Assembly: GCF_000411115.1 (NCBI RefSeq) | Contig: NZ_KE150253.1 | Coordinates: 500,153-564,152, forward strand | Direction: 5' to 3' | Length of the DNA stretch: 64,000 nucleotides | Source: Capnocytophaga granulosa ATCC 51502 | Lineage (GTDB): Bacteria; Bacteroidota; Bacteroidia; Flavobacteriales; Flavobacteriaceae | Shown: positions 47,697 through 56,363 of the stretch, in pieces | Layout: each line of letters starts with the position of its first letter | How positions within the stretch are numbered: position 1 is the first letter of the stretch | Notes under the pieces: model-generated | Database searches by the model: none | Seen by the model: the letters and a program-made list of their open reading frames with translations, nothing else | Told to the model about the DNA's origin: nothing | Program-made: the position numbers and the translations under genes

Positions 47697-48993
47697 AATA
47701 TTAACAACTATTACGGTAACGGTGGTAGGATTATTAGTGATAATCCTCTTGTTAGTGGCGATTTTGCTTTATGTAAAACAAAAACTAACCCCATCGGGGC
47801 CAGTGAAGATTACCATCAACAATGATAAGGTAATAGAAGTTCCCATAGGTGGTTCCTTGCTTTCTACCTTGGGTAATGAGAAGATCTTCCTTCCATCTGC
47901 TTGTGGGGGTAAGGGATCTTGCTTGCAGTGCGAATGCCACGTGTATGAGGGTGGGGGAGAAGCACTCCCTACCGAAACTCCTCACTTTACGAAAAAAGAA
48001 CTCAAAGAGGGGGTACGCCTCGCCTGCCAAGTGAAAGTAAAACAAGATATGAAAATCGGGGTACCTGAACAAGTGTTTGGTATCAAGAAGTGGGAAGCAA
48101 CTGTAGTGAGAAACTACAATGTGGCCTCCTTTATCAAAGAGTTTGTAGTGGAAATCCCAGAAGATATGGACTACAAACCAGGGGGATATATCCAGATAGA
48201 AATCCCTCCTTGCGAGGTAAAATACTCCGATATTGACATTACTGCACACCCAGTAGAACACCCAGGTGAGCCTGAGAAGTTCAAGATGGAATGGGATAAG
48301 TTCAAGCTATGGCCACTGGTGATGAAAAACCCAGAACCAGCAGAGCGTGCTTACTCTATGGCCTCTTACCCTGCCGAAGGACGAGAAATCATGCTTAACG
48401 TACGTATCGCCACTCCTCCTTTTGATAGAGCTAAAGGCGGCTGGATGGATGTAAATCCAGGGGTAGCCTCTTCTTACATCTTCTCTCGCAAACCAGGAGA
48501 CAAGGTAACCATTTCAGGGCCTTATGGAGAGTTCTTTATCAATGACTCCGATGCTGAGATGTTGTACGTAGGTGGGGGAGCAGGTATGGCGCCTATGCGT
48601 TCGCACCTATACCACTTGTTCAAAACCTTGAAGACAAAACGTACCGTAACTTACTGGTACGGAGGTCGTTCTAAGCGAGAACTCTTCTATGTAGAGCACT
48701 TCCGTGAACTAGAGCGTGAGTTCCCTAACTTCAGGTTCTTTATCGTGCTTTCTGAACCACTACCAGAAGACAACTGGAAAGTGAAGAAAGACATCAATGA
48801 CAAAGAAGGCGATGGTTTCTTAGGATTTGTTCACAACGCTGTAATAGAACAATACTTGAGCAAACACGAAGCACCAGAAGATATAGAATTGTACTTCTGT
48901 GGTCCTCCGATGATGAACAAGGCCGTTCAGAAAATGGGGCAAGACTTCGGTATGCCTGACGAAAACATTCGTTTTGATGACTTTGGAGGTTAA
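47680..48993 (+). CDS. nqrF: Na+-translocating NADH:quinone reductase subunit F
   Basis: The 437-residue NADH-oxidising subunit: N-terminal membrane helix (about 10-31), a 2Fe-2S ferredoxin domain with C75, C81, C84 and C116 ([12 protein letters not shown] ... RLACQ), an FAD-binding domain (RAYSMASYP) and an NAD-binding domain ([23 protein letters not shown]). It takes electrons from NADH and passes them to the membrane flavins. The start overlaps nqrE, suggesting translational coupling; a terminator follows. Confidence 0.96.
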   Translation: MILVSEILTTITVTVVGLLVIILLLVAILLYVKQKLTPSGPVKITINNDKVIEVPIGGSLLSTLGNEKIFLPSACGGKGSCLQCECHVYEGGGEALPTETPHFTKKELKEGVRLACQVKVKQDMKIGVPEQVFGIKKWEATVVRNYNVASFIKEFVVEIPEDMDYKPGGYIQIEIPPCEVKYSDIDITAHPVEHPGEPEKFKMEWDKFKLWPLVMKNPEPAERAYSMASYPAEGREIMLNVRIATPPFDRAKGGWMDVNPGVASSYIFSRKPGDKVTISGPYGEFFINDSDAEMLYVGGGAGMAPMRSHLYHLFKTLKTKRTVTYWYGGRSKRELFYVEHFRELEREFPNFRFFIVLSEPLPEDNWKVKKDINDKEGDGFLGFVHNAVIEQYLSKHEAPEDIELYFCGPPMMNKAVQKMGQDFGMPDENIRFDDFGG

Positions 48994-49011
48994 AACTATT
49001 TTTTTCATAAT

Positions 49012-49046
49012 AAAAAAATCCGACTCAGCAATGGGTCGGATTTTTT
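49012..49046 (+). terminator. Terminator of nqr operon
   Basis: Stem AAAAAAATCCGAC / GTCGGATTTTTT with a 10-nt loop, ending in a T run. It is also the gap before the convergent bactofilin-like gene. Confidence 0.85.
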
Positions 49047-49058
49047 GCATTATTCAAG

Positions 49059-50027
49059 TTAGAATTTGCCTGTTATATCAGAGATATTGAACTTGCTATT
49101 GATCTCTTGGATATCAATTTTTCCATTGAGGATATCAAAGAAGAAATCTCGAATGTTTTCTATAGTCAGCAGGGAGGGTTCTCCCTCTTTGTTAGGGCCT
49201 AAGTCATAGGTTTTGAGCAATTGACTTCCGAGGCTGGCAGCCGTAAGGAGGAAATGGTTTTGGAACTTATCGGTATCAAGTAGGTCAGCCGCCAATACCT
49301 TACCAATTACGGTATAGCTACGTAGTGTTTTCTGTACATGCTCATCAGCTAGATGAGATTTTATTTCATCTGTTTCGGTATCCATGGCTATTTTTCCTGA
49401 ATTAGGCGCTTGTTCGAGTCCTCTGTATAGGGCGCCGAGGTCGGCTAGGCTTAGGTTATAAAGTCTCGTATCAGCAGTGGTAAGCATCTTTTCTATAGAA
49501 AAAGCACTAGGAAGCAACAGGTATAACAGCCCTTCTACTCGTACCGAAGGAGCATTGAAAGTGCCTACAATACAGTTCTTTAAGTCTATCTCTTGGGTAG
49601 AGAATACCCCGCCACATACAACAGAGTTTTCCAAGATAACCTCATCGGCATAGATACTTCCTGCCACAAAAGCATTGTAGAGGGTGACGCTCTTGGCATT
49701 GATATCCGAATGAAAAATCAATTTGACATTAGAGGCTCGTGATACAATGGAATTGGCGGAGCCAACACTTTTAGCAAAAGAGATATTCCCCTTGGCCTCA
49801 CTATTGATGTAGAGTTCCAATTGGGTAAAGACGGCTCCTTGTATCTCTAAGTCGCCATTTTGTATCTCTAACTTATGTGCATATACAGGGCCTTCTATGA
49901 GGGTATTGCCTTGTATGGTAATGGTACGAGTGAGTTCAGCCACCTTTTCAGGTAAGATACTTCCTTTGACTAAGTTATCTTTTAGTTGTATATTACTTTC
50001 ATTGAAACGAATTTCTTTTAATTCCAT
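49059..50027 (-). CDS. Bactofilin-like (polymer-forming cytoskeletal) protein
   Basis: A 322-residue cytosolic protein. Residues about 30-170 show short beta turns recurring every 16-20 residues (NTLIEGPVYAHKLEIQNGDL, NISFAKSV, DINAKSVTLYNAFVAGSIYA, NSVVCGGVFSTQEIDLKN), the pattern of a right-handed beta-helix as in bactofilins. The C-terminal third is predicted helical and unfamiliar (LYNLSLADLGALYRGLEQ). No membrane helix. Last gene of the SPFH-led operon, 2 nt after its neighbour. Structural class is an inference from the repeat; function is unknown. Confidence 0.6.
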   Translation of the reverse strand: MELKEIRFNESNIQLKDNLVKGSILPEKVAELTRTITIQGNTLIEGPVYAHKLEIQNGDLEIQGAVFTQLELYINSEAKGNISFAKSVGSANSIVSRASNVKLIFHSDINAKSVTLYNAFVAGSIYADEVILENSVVCGGVFSTQEIDLKNCIVGTFNAPSVRVEGLLYLLLPSAFSIEKMLTTADTRLYNLSLADLGALYRGLEQAPNSGKIAMDTETDEIKSHLADEHVQKTLRSYTVIGKVLAADLLDTDKFQNHFLLTAASLGSQLLKTYDLGPNKEGEPSLLTIENIRDFFFDILNGKIDIQEINSKFNISDITGKF

Positions 50028-50029
50028 AA

Positions 50030-51052
50030 TTATAGACTTTTTATATGATTGAAGTTTAGCAATTTGAGAATATTCTCTCTTATACGTGAGGTATGTGTAT
50101 CTGTATCGGAGTATTGTTGGTTGAGTTCTGCATTGAAGTATCTGCTTATCTGGCTACTTTCTTTATCAGATAAGGTTCCCCAAGCTTTGTGCTGAAAGCC
50201 ATTTGTGAGTTCTTGTGGGGGGATATTGGCAAGCAGGTCAGAGGTGTATATTTTTTTATCTATTTGGTTTTGAGCGTCATGTGTTTCTACGAGACAGATA
50301 GGGGCATATTGTATGGCATCAATATTTTCTTTGAGGATATTTTTATTGACTGTATGCTCCAACTGTTTTTGTTTGAGTAAGAAAGTATTTGCTTTTCCGA
50401 TAGCATCGAGGGTGCGCTTCTTAGTTACAGAGGCACTGATACGTGCTTGTAATTCTCCTGTTTCATTACCAAAGACAGCCACTGTACTGACCATGTCGTT
50501 CCCTATGGTACGATTTTGCTGTTGTTGACATTGTTCAGCAAAGGAAAAAACAGGTTTGTCAATTTGGTGGATACGGTTAGAAAGCTCATGGTTGAGATCT
50601 TCAAAGATTTTCAAATAGCGGCTGGTTATATTGTGATAATCTCGTTCCATCTGCTTTTGTTTCTCGATACAGCGTTTTTTAAATTCGCGTAGGTGTAAGA
50701 GAGTTGACTTAATATGGTTATTGAGTTGTACGATTTGCTGGTCTATCTCTAAGCGAATGGTATTGAAAAAGCCGTTGATGATAGTGTTCCCCACTTTTTC
50801 GGCATTCTTGTTGATGGACACAATCTGAGCAGCTTCGGTAGCAGCCACCGAGGAGGTGAGGGTATTGACCATATTGTTACAGCTGATAACACTCTGATCG
50901 AAAGGGTTGGTATCTACCGTTACCTCTATAGATACAATCTCGGTGGCGATACCATGATAGGTAGTTGTACCTCCATGTTCTGAAGCTGGATAATCTACAT
51001 CACATGAATAATGGACATCTATCTTCTTTGTAAAATTTCTTGTATAACTCAT
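50030..51052 (-). CDS. Unknown helical protein, paralogue of the next gene upstream
   Basis: 340 residues, not assignable to a known family. A short beta-rich N terminus (VHYSCDVDYPASEHGG; IVSIEVTVDTNPFDQ) leads into a long helical region. The segment KQMERDYHNITSRYLKIFEDL (about 134-154), then HQIDKPVFSFAEQ, is nearly repeated in the adjacent protein as KQMERDYNMLCSRYLKLFNGL and FELDKPTINFAV. No signal peptide or membrane helix, so presumably cytosolic, with coiled-coil potential. Position in the operon suggests it works with the SPFH and coiled-coil membrane proteins. Confidence 0.7.
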   Translation of the reverse strand: MSYTRNFTKKIDVHYSCDVDYPASEHGGTTTYHGIATEIVSIEVTVDTNPFDQSVISCNNMVNTLTSSVAATEAAQIVSINKNAEKVGNTIINGFFNTIRLEIDQQIVQLNNHIKSTLLHLREFKKRCIEKQKQMERDYHNITSRYLKIFEDLNHELSNRIHQIDKPVFSFAEQCQQQQNRTIGNDMVSTVAVFGNETGELQARISASVTKKRTLDAIGKANTFLLKQKQLEHTVNKNILKENIDAIQYAPICLVETHDAQNQIDKKIYTSDLLANIPPQELTNGFQHKAWGTLSDKESSQISRYFNAELNQQYSDTDTHTSRIRENILKLLNFNHIKSL

Positions 51053-51054
51053 AG

Positions 51055-51972
51055 CTATTGTTTTTTAATGGTTTGGAAAGAGGTATCAGCAAACAGCTTG
51101 AGGGTCATATCTTTCACTCGTTGGGAAGAAGTACTCTTTGATACGAGTTTGCTAAATTCGCTCTTTATTTCCTTATCAGTCTCGGTATGATTTACCCACG
51201 AGAGGGTTTCTAACTGCTGGCCTAATGTGTTTTTTACAGCAGTCTGTGCTTGAGGACTTAATAAGGTGTTACTTATCCATATAGTGAGATTCTTAGTGCC
51301 ATACTTATCAAAACAGTATTCGCTTATGAGTACGGGTGTTACAAGGTTCTCGGATTGGGTATTGCCTTCGAGCAGTACTTTATCCGTTATTTTTTTCTGT
51401 TCGATGGAGCTTGATAGAAAATTCTTCATGGACTCTATCACCTTAGCACCACGGTATTTTACATTGGAGGCCAATATTTTTTGGCTATCAGACAAGGATT
51501 CCACCTGAGAGAGCGGAACGGTAGCGGTGAGGTATTTGGTTCTGTTGGAGATACGCTCCACTTCGCGTACAGCAAAGTTGATGGTAGGCTTGTCCAATTC
51601 AAAGACACGCTGATGGAGGTTTTGATTGAGTCCATTGAAGAGTTTCAGGTATCGGCTACAGAGCATGTTATAATCGCGTTCCATTTGTTTTTTGATAGCC
51701 AAGAGCTGTTTACGTTGTGCATTGAGCTGCATAAGGAAAGAATCCACTTGACTCTGTAGCGTAGCTATTTTCTGAGAAATTTGGGAACGCATCATGGTAT
51801 AGAATCCTTTGTTGACGTTGCTACATACCTGATCTGCGGCCTTTTGCTCAGCTAAAACAACGGCAGTCTGCATGGCTGCAACGGCAGCCGTGGTACCTTT
51901 GATATGATTGGAGATAGAGCTTATCTCCTGAGCCATAGGCTTGGTATCTAATACAAAATCTATATGTGCCAT
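51055..51972 (-). CDS. Unknown helical protein, paralogue of the next gene downstream
   Basis: 305 residues. It starts with a brief strand (MAHIDFVLDTKPM), then alanine-rich helix (TTAAVAAMQTAVVLAEQKAAD), VNKGFYTMMRSQISQK, and the shared KKQMERDYNMLCSRYLKLF and DKPTINFA motifs. Compared with its paralogue it lacks about 35 residues at the N terminus. No catalytic signature. Likely cytosolic and oligomeric. The two genes are separated by 2 nt and probably arose by tandem duplication, now strongly diverged. Confidence 0.7.
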   Translation of the reverse strand: MAHIDFVLDTKPMAQEISSISNHIKGTTAAVAAMQTAVVLAEQKAADQVCSNVNKGFYTMMRSQISQKIATLQSQVDSFLMQLNAQRKQLLAIKKQMERDYNMLCSRYLKLFNGLNQNLHQRVFELDKPTINFAVREVERISNRTKYLTATVPLSQVESLSDSQKILASNVKYRGAKVIESMKNFLSSSIEQKKITDKVLLEGNTQSENLVTPVLISEYCFDKYGTKNLTIWISNTLLSPQAQTAVKNTLGQQLETLSWVNHTETDKEIKSEFSKLVSKSTSSQRVKDMTLKLFADTSFQTIKKQ

Positions 51973-51984
51973 ATATTTAGCTGT

Positions 51985-53847
51985 TTAGGAGTTAGTTGTT
52001 TTATTTTCTTGTTTTTTCTCAAGGGTTTCCAAAGCATTCTTAGCAATGACAGGAAGGTTCAATGAGATATGCTCGTAGGTGATTTCCTCCACTTTGGGAA
52101 CTGGTGGCAGCTCGGAAGTCTTGGCAAAAAGCGGATTGACAAGGGCGAGCGGTTTGCGTCGTTTGTCTAAGAGGCGTACTTCATCAGTAGCTACTGCAAT
52201 TTCGTTGGAATGGCCGTCGCGCAACTTGGCATCATAGTATTCTATATGGTTAAATCGTTCGGCTCTTCGCTTAATATCCTCATTGAGACGTTCCATATAG
52301 TCTTCAAAATCGGTTTGTACTTTGGCAAACTCTTCGGATTGTAGTGTAAAGGCAGCAACAGTCTCGGCGGAATTATCAGCTACATTGACAATGGTAGTGT
52401 CCAGATTGTTATCATTGGACTGAACCATACTATCTTCAGTACGTTGTAGGCTAGTCAAGGCATTGTAGGCGGCTACATATTCACGGAGACTTTCCTGCAT
52501 AAGGTTGATAATATCGGAGCTTTCGGCACGGCTTGCCCTATAGAAGGCCTCTACATCCTGATGCCACTTATTGAGGTAGCTCATTTTTTGGTCTTTGATA
52601 TGGTTGTATATCTTAAGGCGCTCTATGCGGTTCTCTTGCATAAGATTTTGTACTATGGGAGCGACAATCTCCTCGTAGATTTGGTGAACTCCGAAGGGCA
52701 TATGAGTGGTACTACCATCCTCGGCTGTCCACATACCTGTAAGCAGGTTGTAGTGTACACGTGAACTAGGCTTGAGCTGGAAAGGCTGATAACCCTGCAT
52801 AGAATCGCTATAGTCGAATTTTTCCTGACGGATACGCTCAATCTCCTCATGTTCTAAAATAGGCGAATAGTGGTTGTAGGGAGACTTAAGAATTTGGTAT
52901 AGTATTCTATTGGATTCATTGATCACCTTATCGGTTGAGGCTACCTTAAGGGCGGAGATAGCCTGTACAGAATTGGCCATGGTCATCATTAGGTTCTTGA
53001 GGACTTCCTCGAATTGTTGTGTTTTGGTAGAAAGAGAATCTTTTAATTTGTTGATTTCCTGGAATTTGTTTACGCTCTGAGTGTATTTTTCCTTATTGAA
53101 TACCTCGATGACAGGGGAGCTCGGCGGGATATTATCGGTAGTAAATTCGTTGAGCTGTTGTAGGTATTCGCTTTTGTCGGCTACCAAAGGTAGGGATACA
53201 GAAGAGGTGTCCAGCTCATCCATACAATAAGAGATGGTTCTAAGGGAGCGCTCTAACTTTCCGAAATAATCATACTGGTTGAGCTGTTGTAGGGAAGTAG
53301 AATAAGCATCGGTTTCTATAGTCTCAGTATCAGCGGAAGTTTCCACAATAGGAGCCTCGGAGGAGAGGTTATTTAGCGTACCGATGGTCTCTATCAAGAG
53401 GTCATTTTGGCGAGGTATCTGTAGGGTTACTTCCGATTCGGCTACACGGCCGGTATAATCTACGATAAAACTCTTGTCCTCATACTTAATCTGGTCAGCC
53501 ACGGGTACATAAGCCACACCCAACTTGCTTACCTTATAGTCACGGAAGATCTCCTTATGCTGCTTTTGGAACTCAGCGATACGGCTATCCTTTTCCGCAA
53601 TTTCCTTTTCAAAGGCATTTTTCTTAATAAAATAGACAAAGAATAGGATGATGGAGAGAAACCATACCCATAGGCCAGCTATTTTCTGTTGTAGGGCTGC
53701 TTTTTCTTCTTCTAGGATAGCGATTTGTTTTTCTATTCGTTCCTCTTCTGCAACGATTTTTTCAGCCACTTGGCTGTAATAATTGAATAATATCTTAGCT
53801 TGATCTTGGTAGATATTGTTGGATTCGGGAAAAATTTTGCCAGTCAT
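51985..53847 (-). CDS. Coiled-coil membrane protein of unknown function
   Basis: 620 residues. Coiled coil at about 25-55 (AEEERIEKQIAILEEEKAA), one membrane segment at about 57-75 (AGLWVWFLSIILFFVYFI), and another charged coil (FEKEIAEKDSRIAEFQKQH). The long remainder is mostly helical with acidic stretches, and has a central segment (SSRVHYNLLTGMWTAEDGST) that may be a small beta domain. No enzyme motif. It may be a membrane-tethered scaffold. Third gene of the SPFH operon, 5 nt after the polytopic protein. Confidence 0.65.
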   Translation of the reverse strand: MTGKIFPESNNIYQDQAKILFNYYSQVAEKIVAEEERIEKQIAILEEEKAALQQKIAGLWVWFLSIILFFVYFIKKNAFEKEIAEKDSRIAEFQKQHKEIFRDYKVSKLGVAYVPVADQIKYEDKSFIVDYTGRVAESEVTLQIPRQNDLLIETIGTLNNLSSEAPIVETSADTETIETDAYSTSLQQLNQYDYFGKLERSLRTISYCMDELDTSSVSLPLVADKSEYLQQLNEFTTDNIPPSSPVIEVFNKEKYTQSVNKFQEINKLKDSLSTKTQQFEEVLKNLMMTMANSVQAISALKVASTDKVINESNRILYQILKSPYNHYSPILEHEEIERIRQEKFDYSDSMQGYQPFQLKPSSRVHYNLLTGMWTAEDGSTTHMPFGVHQIYEEIVAPIVQNLMQENRIERLKIYNHIKDQKMSYLNKWHQDVEAFYRASRAESSDIINLMQESLREYVAAYNALTSLQRTEDSMVQSNDNNLDTTIVNVADNSAETVAAFTLQSEEFAKVQTDFEDYMERLNEDIKRRAERFNHIEYYDAKLRDGHSNEIAVATDEVRLLDKRRKPLALVNPLFAKTSELPPVPKVEEITYEHISLNLPVIAKNALETLEKKQENKTTNS

Positions 53848-53852
53848 ATATG

Positions 53853-54563
53853 TTAATTTGAATAAAGTTTTTTTCTATCTTGGAATAAGCGTTCGAGCTT
53901 TAGGAGTTGGCCTTCTATAGTATCCTTATTGAGAGCATAGTTGGGCATAGCAAGTAGCATATCTTCGGCGGTTTGCATAAAAAGTTGTTCTGTCTCTTGA
54001 GCCTCGGCTGTATGGGCAGGGGAGAGGAAACGCAGGTTTTCCTCAAGGGAAAGGATACGCTTGCTAAGAGATTCAGGCAGGTTTGCTACCTTTTCAGTGC
54101 TATTTTTTAGCGCTTGGATCGCCTTTTTCATATTCGAAATACCATTGCGTTGTAGGGCTTGTTGAGTATGTACCTCGGCTACCTTGTCAGAGGCCAACAG
54201 GAAACTTACAACACTCAACAGTAGCAGTGAGATAAGCCCTCCTTGTACTAACAATTGTAGGAAGAAAGTCCATAAGAAAAAGAGATTAGCCGCGACCATG
54301 ACCCCTATAGCACAGATAGCATAGAGGCCAATAGAGAACCAACGCAGTCCTAAGGAGCCTACCTTCTGCTGAGAGGGATTGGAAAAATTGCCCCAAGGTG
54401 ATAACACCTCTGCAAAGCAAAGCCCGTAGATAAGGGAGGCTACTAAGATGTTTAGTACTAGAATACTATTCTCCCAGTGCCCAGCGAATAGCACAAATCC
54501 CGCTATGATGATAGCCTCACCGATGAGCAGCACCAAAAGGGTAAGTGTTTTTTTTGTATCCAT
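53853..54563 (-). CDS. Polytopic membrane protein with helical C-terminal tail
   Basis: 236 residues with four predicted membrane helices (about 7-27, 33-52, 74-94, 98-126) and a cytosolic helical tail (NMKKAIQALKNSTEKVANL; GQLLKLERLFQDRKKLYSN). No family recognised. It lies between the SPFH/zinc-ribbon gene and the coiled-coil membrane protein gene, with gaps of 14 and 5 nt, so it is a likely membrane partner of the SPFH protein. Confidence 0.65.
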   Translation of the reverse strand: MDTKKTLTLLVLLIGEAIIIAGFVLFAGHWENSILVLNILVASLIYGLCFAEVLSPWGNFSNPSQQKVGSLGLRWFSIGLYAICAIGVMVAANLFFLWTFFLQLLVQGGLISLLLLSVVSFLLASDKVAEVHTQQALQRNGISNMKKAIQALKNSTEKVANLPESLSKRILSLEENLRFLSPAHTAEAQETEQLFMQTAEDMLLAMPNYALNKDTIEGQLLKLERLFQDRKKLYSN

Positions 54564-54577
54564 AATTATAGTGATTA

Positions 54578-55840
54578 TTATCGTTTGTTACCACACTTAG
54601 GGCAGAACTTCACATGAGGCGGAAGGGGTGTACCACAACGGCTACAAGTATCACTGGATTGTACTTGCTTGCCACAGTTTCCACAGAAAGTAGCCCCTTC
54701 GGCTAAGGGGGCATTACAATGAGGGCAAGTACTATTGCCCTGTTGCAGTAGGGTGCCACAACTCACACAGCGTTTGGCTGAGAGGTCATTGTCAGTTCCA
54801 CACTTGGGGCAGGGATTATAGGGATCGCCACAATGTGGACAAAAGCGTGAAGTGCTTGGGAACTTCTTGGCACAGTTGGAACAATAAACCATCTTGACTT
54901 GTCCTTGTTCCTGTTCCTGTCCTTGGATATTTCCTGTTCCTCCTTGGAAATTGGGTTGGTTGTATTGGGGTTGCATCATGCTGCCTCCCACGGCTCCATT
55001 GCCGCCCATTCCCCCCATCATACTCATGGCCATAAGTCCTCCTAGGAGTCCTCCATTGCCACTACCGAAACCATCAATGGCATTGTTAGCCGTATTGAAC
55101 ATCTGTTCTTGTTGCCAAGTATGTCCTGTGATAGACATAGAGGCCTGAGTTGCAATAGCTTCGGCTACTTTGCGCCCCTCTTCAGTGGTTTTGTCTATAT
55201 CGATAGAGGTGATATTGAACTGTAAGAGTTCTAAGCCCAAGTTATCCCAAAAAGGATTGAGTACATTTTTCAGATAGTCGGAAATCTCATCTAAAAAAGC
55301 GGATAAGTACTTGAAACCCACACGATGTTTGATGACGTACTGAGCAATTTGGGATTTGGTTTTAGTGGAGAACTCACCGAAAAACTGTTCAGTAAGGTCA
55401 TCTTGTGTATATTCTGATTTAGCCCCAACGGCGCGTATCAAGAATTTTTCAGCATCATTGACCTTTAACCCATAACGCCCCCCAGCTACCAAAGGAAGTT
55501 GGGTGTTATAGTCAGGATCATGAATCGGCATTTGGCTTACAGCCCAATCAATACTGAAGGTTTGAACCTTGTTTACAAACCAAACTTCAGCAGTAAAAGG
55601 ATTCTTTCCTCCAAAAGGGATTCCGTATAAACTCCTGAGAATAGGAAGGTTTTCTGTGTTGAGGGTATGCCTACCAGGGCCAAACTTGCCTACAATTTGC
55701 CCCTTGGAGAATAGAACAGCTTCTTGTGATTCTTGTACAATTAGCTGTGTATAAGTAGATAAGTTGGTTTGAGGAAATCGCCAAGCATATATAGTTTTAT
55801 TCCCTTGTGGAGACCAACTGACTAAGTCTATTATTGCCAT
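54578..55840 (-). CDS. SPFH-domain protein with Gly/Met-rich linker and four zinc ribbons (YdjI-like)
   Basis: 420 residues. Residues 1 to about 250 match the SPFH (band-7) group of YdjI/virion-core-like proteins: MAIIDLVSWSPQGNKTIYAW, LIVQESQEAVLFSKGQIVG, FGPGRHTLNTENLPIL, WAVSQMPIHDPDY. A Gly/Met-rich linker (GLLGGLMAMSMMGGMGG) follows, then four zinc-ribbon modules, each with two CxxC pairs (CSNC/CPHC, CPKC/CVSC, CPHC/CGNC, CSRC/CPKC). SPFH proteins form membrane-bound rings or scaffolds; B. subtilis YdjI works with PspA in the membrane-stress response. Start at 55840 is supported by a -7 box 37 nt upstream. First gene of a six-gene operon. Confidence 0.85.
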   Translation of the reverse strand: MAIIDLVSWSPQGNKTIYAWRFPQTNLSTYTQLIVQESQEAVLFSKGQIVGKFGPGRHTLNTENLPILRSLYGIPFGGKNPFTAEVWFVNKVQTFSIDWAVSQMPIHDPDYNTQLPLVAGGRYGLKVNDAEKFLIRAVGAKSEYTQDDLTEQFFGEFSTKTKSQIAQYVIKHRVGFKYLSAFLDEISDYLKNVLNPFWDNLGLELLQFNITSIDIDKTTEEGRKVAEAIATQASMSITGHTWQQEQMFNTANNAIDGFGSGNGGLLGGLMAMSMMGGMGGNGAVGGSMMQPQYNQPNFQGGTGNIQGQEQEQGQVKMVYCSNCAKKFPSTSRFCPHCGDPYNPCPKCGTDNDLSAKRCVSCGTLLQQGNSTCPHCNAPLAEGATFCGNCGKQVQSSDTCSRCGTPLPPHVKFCPKCGNKR

Positions 55841-55876
55841 AATAAAGTGATTATTGAATCTGGGTTTATTACATGG

Positions 55877-55884
55877 CAAAAATA
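55877..55884 (-). promoter_or_regulatory. -7 box of the SPFH operon
   Basis: TATTTTTG (then C) on the minus strand; a weak T-rich -33 region. The only promoter candidate seen for the six genes. Confidence 0.55.
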
Positions 55885-55940
55885 AGATTTTTTTTTAATT
55901 TTTAAAAGAGTTATTTGTATTTTTTGAAATGGAGCATAAG

Positions 55941-55990
55941 TAATACGAATCAATAGTTAAATGTTATTCACTAACTTTCTAATACTCAAT
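55941..55990. repeat. Partial family-1 inverted-repeat arm (copy D)
   Basis: TAATACGAATCAATAGTTAA followed by TTATTCACTAACTTTCTAA matches the inverse of the right arm of copy A, including the TAATACGAATC terminus. The second half of the element is missing or degenerate. Confidence 0.55.
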
Positions 55991-56041
55991 TTGTTGTTTC
56001 TTGAAGAATAGGGAGATACAATTGTCTCTACTCCTTTGATA

Positions 56042-56335
56042 ATTATGTTTTTAAGTTTCGCAAGTTCTGTAACTTATTGATATTCACTCCCTCACATACC
56101 CAGCTGTGAACACTCGCTGGCTTTCCCCTCCAAAGGGGGAATGAGATAGTTTATGATTCTCAAGAAGTTAGAGAGAGGACATTTTCCAGATTGATAGACA
56201 ATTTTTATCTTTTTCAACAAATTTATTCCCCCTCTCGGAGGGGGCAAGGGGGAGGTTTTTACAAATAATTGATTATTAGTTATTTATAATTGCAATAATA
56301 GCCTAAAAACGACTTGCGAAACTTAAATTATGTTT
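56042..56335. mobile_element. MITE-like element, family 2, copy 2, with 9-bp target duplication
   Basis: The element proper is 56051-56326 (276 bp), bounded by TTAAGTTTCGCAAG and CTTGCGAAACTTAA. It is flanked on both sides by the identical 9-mer ATTATGTTT (56042-56050 and 56327-56335), a target-site duplication. Its left end matches the right end of copy 1 for about 35 nt, so the two copies lie in opposite orientation. GC-rich internal arms (CCCCTCCAAAGGGGG; CTCGGAGGGGGCAAGGGGGA) can pair. Non-coding. Confidence 0.85.
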
Positions 56336-56363
56336 TTATAAGGCCCCAAGGAATACTCAAAGC

